This document shows, one piece after another, positions 30,824 to 34,940 of a DNA stretch of 34,940 bases. Location of the stretch: contig CALDLA010000150.1 of NCBI GenBank assembly GCA_937898415.1, forward strand, positions 1-34,940, read 5' to 3'. Each line of letters begins with the position of its first letter. Positions within the stretch are counted from its first letter, which is position 1. Under the pieces are notes generated by a model. That model saw only the letters and a list, made by a program, of their open reading frames with translations. It ran no database searches and was not told where the DNA came from. Source of the DNA: an uncultured Prevotellaceae bacterium (lineage in GTDB: Bacteria > Bacteroidota > Bacteroidia > Bacteroidales > Bacteroidaceae). The position numbers were made by a program, and so were the translations under genes.

Positions 30824-31552
30824 ATGAGTAGTATCACCCTTTCCATATTCCTACTGAGCATTGGCGCGAGTTTCATCCAGCGTACCACAGGCTTCGGATT
30901 CGGCATCTTCATCATGACGATGCTGCCGTTCCTTATGTCCACGTATGGCGAGGCAACAACACTCTCAGGACTGCTGGCTATCACAACTTCTGCAGCTATC
31001 GTATGGCGGTTAAGGGACTACGTCACTTGGCGACGGCTTTGGCCGATTCTGCTGACGTTTATCCTCGTCTCAACCATCGCCATCTTTGCTTTGACACGTA
31101 TAGAAGACCACATATTGCGTCGCATCCTTGGCATAGCACTTATCTTGATTAGTATCTACTTTATGCTTTTCAGCCAGCGTATCAAGTTGCCAACCACGAA
31201 AAAAGTGCAGGTAGGTGCTGGAACTTTGAGTGGACTGATGGGCGGTTTCTTTGGTATGCAAGGCCCTCCAGCCGTGCTTTACTTCATCCAGAGTGAGCCA
31301 ACGAAGGAACATTATATGGCAATGGCGCAGACCTATTTTCTGATTGGCAATGTGATGATGACTGGTGTGAGAGCCTACAACGGCTTCTTCACTACGACTG
31401 TCGCCGTTGATTATCTCTATGGCCTCGGCGGTGTCATCATAGGCACGATGCTGGGCGCCTACGTCTTCAAGCATATCCCCAATCGCATTTTCCGATACAT
31501 CGTCTATGCCTACATCTGCATCAGCGGTGTAATCATATTAATGACAAATTAA
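30824..31552 (+). CDS. TauE/SafE family membrane permease
   Basis: A membrane protein of 242 aa from the ATG at 30824. I prefer this start over the earlier in-frame ATG at 30785, which lies inside the GNAT gene and adds a polar leader. It has about eight hydrophobic segments and the TauE/SafE pattern: GASFIQRTTGFGFGIFIMTM near the N-terminus and the internal-repeat counterpart GTLSGLMGGFFGMQGPPAVL. The family exports or imports sulfite, sulfoacetate and other anions across the inner membrane; no substrate can be assigned here. It is the second gene of the operon begun at 30258. Confidence 0.87.
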   Translation: MSSITLSIFLLSIGASFIQRTTGFGFGIFIMTMLPFLMSTYGEATTLSGLLAITTSAAIVWRLRDYVTWRRLWPILLTFILVSTIAIFALTRIEDHILRRILGIALILISIYFMLFSQRIKLPTTKKVQVGAGTLSGLMGGFFGMQGPPAVLYFIQSEPTKEHYMAMAQTYFLIGNVMMTGVRAYNGFFTTTVAVDYLYGLGGVIIGTMLGAYVFKHIPNRIFRYIVYAYICISGVIILMTN

Positions 31553-31557
31553 GAACT

Positions 31558-31707
31558 ATGGCATACTTGAATAAGTTCGGTCAGAACGATGACTATCGGC
31601 GTGAAGAACTAATCCGCATCATCGAACACTCTGTGGAGAGATTGACTTTACAGGAACTTGCGGCACTGTACTACGATATGTCTACCAAGTCGTATATTAA
31701 CGACTGA
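31558..31707 (+). CDS. 49-aa protein, last gene of the plus-strand operon
   Basis: A short ORF beginning MAYLNKFGQNDDYRREELIR and ending STKSYIND, 5 bases after the permease stop and on the same strand. Its amphipathic helical middle (IIEHSVERLTLQELAALYYDM) and regular codon use look genuinely coding. No family is recognised. The end lies 4 bases before the convergent DUF3853 stop. Confidence 0.6.
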   Translation: MAYLNKFGQNDDYRREELIRIIEHSVERLTLQELAALYYDMSTKSYIND

Positions 31708-31711
31708 AAAG

Positions 31712-32086
31712 TCATGCCGCTTCAGCTTCTGAGCAGACTCTATTGAGTATCTCAGGTTCCTCATCCAGCAATCTTGTTAGTAGTGTTTTGTTGAAACGCC
31801 AGCGGTTTCCTGCACGATAGGCTATGTCTCGTTCCTGCAGGATGCCGGAGTTGATAATGTTTTGGGCCTTTGTGTTTCCACAGGCAAGGAAATCAGCAAG
31901 CCCGCTGACACCTTTGATGAGTTCTCGCGGTTCAACTTCCAACGGTGTCTGCTTGGTCTCTTCTGTTTCAAATTCTTCTAGGAGTAATTCCAGCAACTCT
32001 TTCTGTGCGCATGCACTTTCGTACATTGTGGTGAGAAGTTCCTTCATCACATCTTTCTTGTTTTTAATAATCTTCGTTGTCTTCAT
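31712..32086 (-). CDS. DUF3853 family protein (mobile-element HTH-like)
   Basis: A 124-aa protein recognised as DUF3853, common on Bacteroidales conjugative elements. The first half is acidic and helical (KELLELLLEEFETEETKQ). The second half is the conserved part: ELIKGVSGLADFLACGNTKAQNIINSGILQERDIAYRAGNRWRFNKTLLTRLLDE, which looks like a MerR/excisionase-type winged helix with KAQNIINSG as the recognition helix. It likely regulates excision or transfer genes that are not in this window. Stop codons of this gene and the 49-aa ORF face each other 4 bases apart. Confidence 0.85.
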   Translation of the reverse strand: MKTTKIIKNKKDVMKELLTTMYESACAQKELLELLLEEFETEETKQTPLEVEPRELIKGVSGLADFLACGNTKAQNIINSGILQERDIAYRAGNRWRFNKTLLTRLLDEEPEILNRVCSEAEAA

Positions 32087-32201
32087 TGGCGTACAATCTT
32101 ATTGTTTTAAATTGTACTCCAGTTTCGAAGAGAGTTCTTTTTATATGGGGATTATTTATAAGCATCGAGAATGGAAACTATAGTAGATACAACTAAACCA
32201 A

Positions 32202-32249
32202 TACAACCTATGGTCGGACATACTTAAACGACTGCTGGTTGTACAGCAG
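32202..32249. repeat. Two mutually exclusive hairpins in the DUF3853 leader region
   Basis: TACAACC (32202-32208) can pair with GGTTGTA (32237-32243). Alternatively CTGCTG (32232-32237) pairs with CAGCAG (32244-32249) around the loop GTTGTA, which uses the same bases. This is the layout of an attenuator, but no protein or T-run explains it. Confidence 0.4.
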
Positions 32250-32312
32250 AATTATGGATGATTAATATTCGCAATATTCTGATACCCTGTTTTATTTGAA
32301 GTTAAAATATGA

Positions 32313-32348
32313 TTTCTCGGCCACACCTCAACGATTGTGACCGAGAAA
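32313..32348 (-). terminator. Hairpin after the 201-aa gene
   Basis: TTTCTCGG (32313-32320) and CCGAGAAA (32341-32348) are an 8-base perfect stem, with an inner CACA/TGTG pair. It lies 18 bases beyond the minus-strand stop at 32367. No strong T-run follows, so termination is uncertain. The rest of 32087-32366 holds no gene I can support. Confidence 0.5.
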
Positions 32349-32366
32349 GTCTATGTCTCACGATTC

Positions 32367-32972
32367 CTAAAATCTCACAATATGATAATCGTGGAGCAAA
32401 TGGTTGAGACATTTACTATCCAGGTCTTTGTGATGTTGCTTAAGGAGCCAGATGACAGTTCTTCGATTTCTACAAGTGAAAGTATTACAAAATATAGATG
32501 ATGAGGTGGGAAGTTCATATCCCATCTTACTTGTGAAAATTGCAGTGATTTCTTCGCGCGTAATATCCAGTTTGGCAAGCTCATCTTCAATCCATGTTTG
32601 ATGAGCGGCTTGTTGCTCTTTTATTTTCTTACGTTCAGCTTCTTCGGCCTTACGTAACGCCATAGCCTTCTTCACTTCCTTTATGAAAGCAGGCATTGTT
32701 ATCTCTACATAATTACCATGAACACCACCACGTGGAGCATCATTACCAGTCTTGTAAGCAATGCCAAGTTTGTTGAGTTGAACGCAGACTTCGTTTGTAT
32801 AGTCGACGGCGGTCGTACGCCTACCGCTTCCCCTATAGAATCCTGTATACGCATGACCATTTTCTAAGAGTTCCACAAGAAAATCGTGGACCTTAGAACA
32901 TTTTGTAATGCCAGAGATACGGTAAGGTGCTTCTACTAATTGCTTAAGTAAATAGTACTTTGTCTTTTTCAT
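32367..32972 (-). CDS. 201-aa protein of unknown function with a charged helix
   Basis: Unrecognised. The first 95 residues are globular (KKTKYYLLKQLVEAPYRISG, with Gly-rich RGGVHGNYVEI). Residues 95-135 form a strongly charged helix (FIKEVKKAMALRKAEEAERK, then KIKEQQAAHQTW), followed by a segment with ITREEITAIFTSKMGYEL. The last 45 residues look less like a conserved protein (Cys- and His-rich) and could reflect a frameshift; I cannot tell. It lies 77 bases from the DUF4240-like gene on the same strand. A mobilisation or regulator role is possible but unproven. Confidence 0.5.
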   Translation of the reverse strand: MKKTKYYLLKQLVEAPYRISGITKCSKVHDFLVELLENGHAYTGFYRGSGRRTTAVDYTNEVCVQLNKLGIAYKTGNDAPRGGVHGNYVEITMPAFIKEVKKAMALRKAEEAERKKIKEQQAAHQTWIEDELAKLDITREEITAIFTSKMGYELPTSSSIFCNTFTCRNRRTVIWLLKQHHKDLDSKCLNHLLHDYHIVRF

Positions 32973-33049
32973 AATTCTATGTTTATGGGTAATAATGAAC
33001 TTTACTATTAGTTATAATACTTTTGCATATTGTAATTCTGAATTTTGAG

Positions 33050-34207
33050 TTAAAACAATTTGTTCTGCTCGTAAAACTCTTCTGGGGCGTCATCTTCCTT
33101 CTGACGGCAGATCTTGGTGAAATACAAGTTATCGCCATCGTAGTTGCGCACGACTGCAATACACTCTCCTTTTTCGAGCTTGCATTCAAAATAGAGGTCA
33201 TTCTTGTCAGCTTCGCGGAGTTGTTCGCATCCTTTAACATGGTATTCTGCCTCTTTACACGCTTCCTCGAAACTTTCATATGAGTCCGCAGCCAGAATGT
33301 CTATAGTACCGTTGTACCAACCATAGTAATAGACTTCATAACAGTACATATGGTAAGTATCCTCGTCAAGTGTAATAATTGTGATGGGAGTTTCTTTTGT
33401 CTCATTCACATACTCTCTTATGATTAGCATGCAGCAACCCGGAACCTCTGCATGATAGCGGATTTCGTTAACAAGTTCAGATACGACTTCATAATAGAAA
33501 TCAAGATTATCTTTCTTCTCTTCTGACCATTTAGCGTAGTTGATTACTTCAAGTACAGACTCCTTGCAGTACTCTACACCGTCTACATCATACTTAGCAT
33601 TATTAATGAACTTGTCCGAAAACGTGTCACTATGGTCGAACTCCATCCAGCCGTTCTTGATAAAAAGTTTCAGCCCATCTGGTGTAATACCCAATTCCCT
33701 TAACAGGTTGCTCTTAACCTCTTTACAATCGAAAATAAAATCCTTATTTATTGTTGTTTGTTGTATTAAATGTCGATAATAATATTTTTGTTCAAACTCG
33801 TGAAAGATGTAGCTGAAGCACTCTGTATCAATCATGCTGTAAACATTACCAAATACCCCCCAGAACTCATCTGGATTCTTCATGACCTTTTCATAGGTAT
33901 ATTTACCTTTACCGACGATATGCCATAGGCCATCGCTCATTGTATCGTTACCAATCCAATTATTATTAGCAAACCCTTCCGGACACATATAATCGTATTC
34001 GCCGTTGCTGATAGTACGATAGTACTCCTTGATGCGTTCTTCTAGTTTGGAACGCATAACACTTGCCATATCCTCGAACTCTTTCAGTTCGTCTCGAGTA
34101 CACGCCTCCAGCATCCTCTGGCGGCAAATCTCATCGTTCTTTTCGCACTTCCAGTAATGAGACCAGTTAATCTTATTAATGATCTCCCAAAATCTTTTCT
34201 CTTTCAT
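33050..34207 (-). CDS. DUF4240-like protein
   Basis: A 385-aa protein from the ATG at 34207. I chose this start because the longer frame, which begins inside the TetR gene, adds an unlikely leader, while MKEKRFWEIINKINW follows an A-rich leader directly. The N-terminal 110 residues resemble DUF4240 (FWEIINKI, EFEDMASVMRSKLEERIKEY, then WHIVGKGKYTYEKV). The rest is acidic and rich in Tyr and Cys (TYHMYCYEVYYYGWYNG) and unlike other families I know. It lies 23 bases after the TetR gene, so they may be co-transcribed. Confidence 0.6.
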   Translation of the reverse strand: MKEKRFWEIINKINWSHYWKCEKNDEICRQRMLEACTRDELKEFEDMASVMRSKLEERIKEYYRTISNGEYDYMCPEGFANNNWIGNDTMSDGLWHIVGKGKYTYEKVMKNPDEFWGVFGNVYSMIDTECFSYIFHEFEQKYYYRHLIQQTTINKDFIFDCKEVKSNLLRELGITPDGLKLFIKNGWMEFDHSDTFSDKFINNAKYDVDGVEYCKESVLEVINYAKWSEEKKDNLDFYYEVVSELVNEIRYHAEVPGCCMLIIREYVNETKETPITIITLDEDTYHMYCYEVYYYGWYNGTIDILAADSYESFEEACKEAEYHVKGCEQLREADKNDLYFECKLEKGECIAVVRNYDGDNLYFTKICRQKEDDAPEEFYEQNKLF

Positions 34208-34230
34208 AATCTTCAATTTTATATTAATAA

Positions 34231-34830
34231 TTACTTGACAGTATTTCGCATCTGACCCACAGGGAAGCATAGTGCGCCATTGACGAGCTTGTTCATATAC
34301 TGCTTGGTGTATTCTTGATCAATACAACCGAATACATAGGGAACTTCCAGCCCCTTGATGAAGTAGTACCAAAAGTTGGCTGTAAGTTTGATATTGTCAA
34401 TATCAAATTCTTCATTCCTCTTACCTTCTGCTAATACATTTTGGAAAAGTTCCAATTCAACAGAGTCGAAGCGTTTACGGACTTTCTCCACCATCATGAA
34501 GTTTCGGTAAATGCCTGTTTCCAAGTTCCCATTCTTCTTCACCGTTTCACCAATCATACCAAGATGGTTATTGATGAGTTCAATGAGCTTTTCTTGCGAT
34601 GTAATCTTTTGCGTAACTATTTCGATATGTTTTTCAGTAAGTTTATCCAACTCACTCTCAATAACAGCGTAATAGATTTCTTCCTTCGACTTAAAGTACT
34701 CGTAGAGCGTGCGTCGCCCCTTTTCTGAAGATTCAGCGATGTCATTCATCGTCGTGTTTTCTATACCTTTTGTGGCAAAGAGTTGCTTCGCCACTTCAAC
34801 TAATAGTTTTTTTGTTACTTTCTCTTTCAT
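34231..34830 (-). CDS. TetR/AcrR family repressor
   Basis: A 199-aa regulator. The N-terminal HTH reads KKLLVEVAKQLFATKGIENT, TMNDIAESSEKGRRTLYEYF and KSKEEIYYAVIESEL (7-61), the standard TetR pattern with YEYFKSKEE. The C-terminal part is an all-helical ligand and dimer domain of normal length. Such repressors usually control efflux or membrane-protein genes; here the outer-membrane protein ending 40 bases upstream on the same strand is a possible target. No operator is obvious in the 39-base gap. Confidence 0.87.
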   Translation of the reverse strand: MKEKVTKKLLVEVAKQLFATKGIENTTMNDIAESSEKGRRTLYEYFKSKEEIYYAVIESELDKLTEKHIEIVTQKITSQEKLIELINNHLGMIGETVKKNGNLETGIYRNFMMVEKVRKRFDSVELELFQNVLAEGKRNEEFDIDNIKLTANFWYYFIKGLEVPYVFGCIDQEYTKQYMNKLVNGALCFPVGQMRNTVK

Positions 34831-34869
34831 TGAAATTTCTACTTTTTATTGTTAATACTATAGTTATAT

Positions 34870-34940
34870 TCAGAAGTCGAACTTCATGGAAAAGCCGAGC
34901 GTGTTTGACCCCCGATGGCAAGCGATGTTGACCCTCACGG
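34870..34940 (-). CDS. C-terminus of an outer-membrane beta-barrel protein (partial)
   Basis: The last 22 codons run VRVNIACHRGSNTLGFSMKF and end Asp-Phe-stop. The alternating hydrophobic strand and the terminal Phe are the beta-signal read by the BAM complex, so this is an outer-membrane protein such as a porin, TolC-like or TonB-dependent protein. The rest lies outside the window, so the family cannot be named. The TetR gene follows on the same strand. Confidence 0.6.
   Translation of the reverse strand, partial: VRVNIACHRGSNTLGFSMKFDF

Noticed and set aside
33050..34270. Longer start of the DUF4240-like gene at 34270
   Set aside because: That start lies inside the TetR gene and adds an unlikely N-terminus; the ATG at 34207 follows an A-rich leader.

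Overview
The window looks like chromosomal accessory DNA from a Bacteroidales bacterium (Prevotella/Bacteroides-like). The reasons are perfect Bacteroidetes -7 elements (TAnnTTTG) upstream of several genes, few Shine-Dalgarno-like leaders but A-rich ones, and families typical of that order (DUF3853, RhuM, an AlbA_2/HATPase regulator, an outer-membrane protein ending in Phe). No intact tRNA or rRNA, no integrase and no CRISPR array is visible. Species cannot be read from this sequence.

Layout. 1-1733: tail of a membrane protein, a strong hairpin terminator, then an XRE regulator and RhuM on the minus strand. 1925-10554: a tight minus-strand operon of six genes: 201-aa orphan, NERD nuclease-methyltransferase fusion, minimal SF1 helicase, 807-aa orphan, DUF1848 iron-sulfur-type protein, HExxH metalloprotein. 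I match it to no named system; it is the best candidate here for an undescribed defence module. 10733-11137: a lone plus-strand orphan gene. 11162-14820: an orphan, an AlbA_2/HATPase regulator, a DUF2971 protein and a 75-aa orphan. 14879-20574: a helicase-nuclease (1194 aa) and an Argonaute-like protein (705 aa), which match the plasmid-destroying DdmD-DdmE pair first described in Vibrio cholerae. 20612-27411: a type IIG restriction-modification enzyme, a second adenine methyltransferase, an XRE-ImmA/IrrE regulator and its 202-aa partner.

27540-28208 is a broken gene. Near 28600 lies what looks like a tRNA-Ser 3' end followed by a long palindrome, a plausible island edge. Beyond it are ordinary genes: yaaA with a GNAT gene (minus), then a GNAT gene, a TauE/SafE permease and a 49-aa ORF (plus). 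31712-34940 returns to accessory content: DUF3853, two poorly characterised genes, a TetR regulator and the C-terminus of an outer-membrane protein.

How the genes fit together. From 27411 down to 11162, and from 10554 down to 1925, nearly every gene runs leftward with short gaps or small overlaps, as expected of a defence island. Restriction-modification, guided plasmid destruction (DdmDE) and the unnamed NERD-methyltransferase/helicase operon would act on incoming DNA. The XRE/ImmA pair and the AlbA_2 protein are the likely local regulators. The DdmDE and six-gene segments look AT-richer than the restriction-modification, AlbA_2 and housekeeping segments, which suggests separate acquisitions. 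Functions here are inferred from motifs and layout only.
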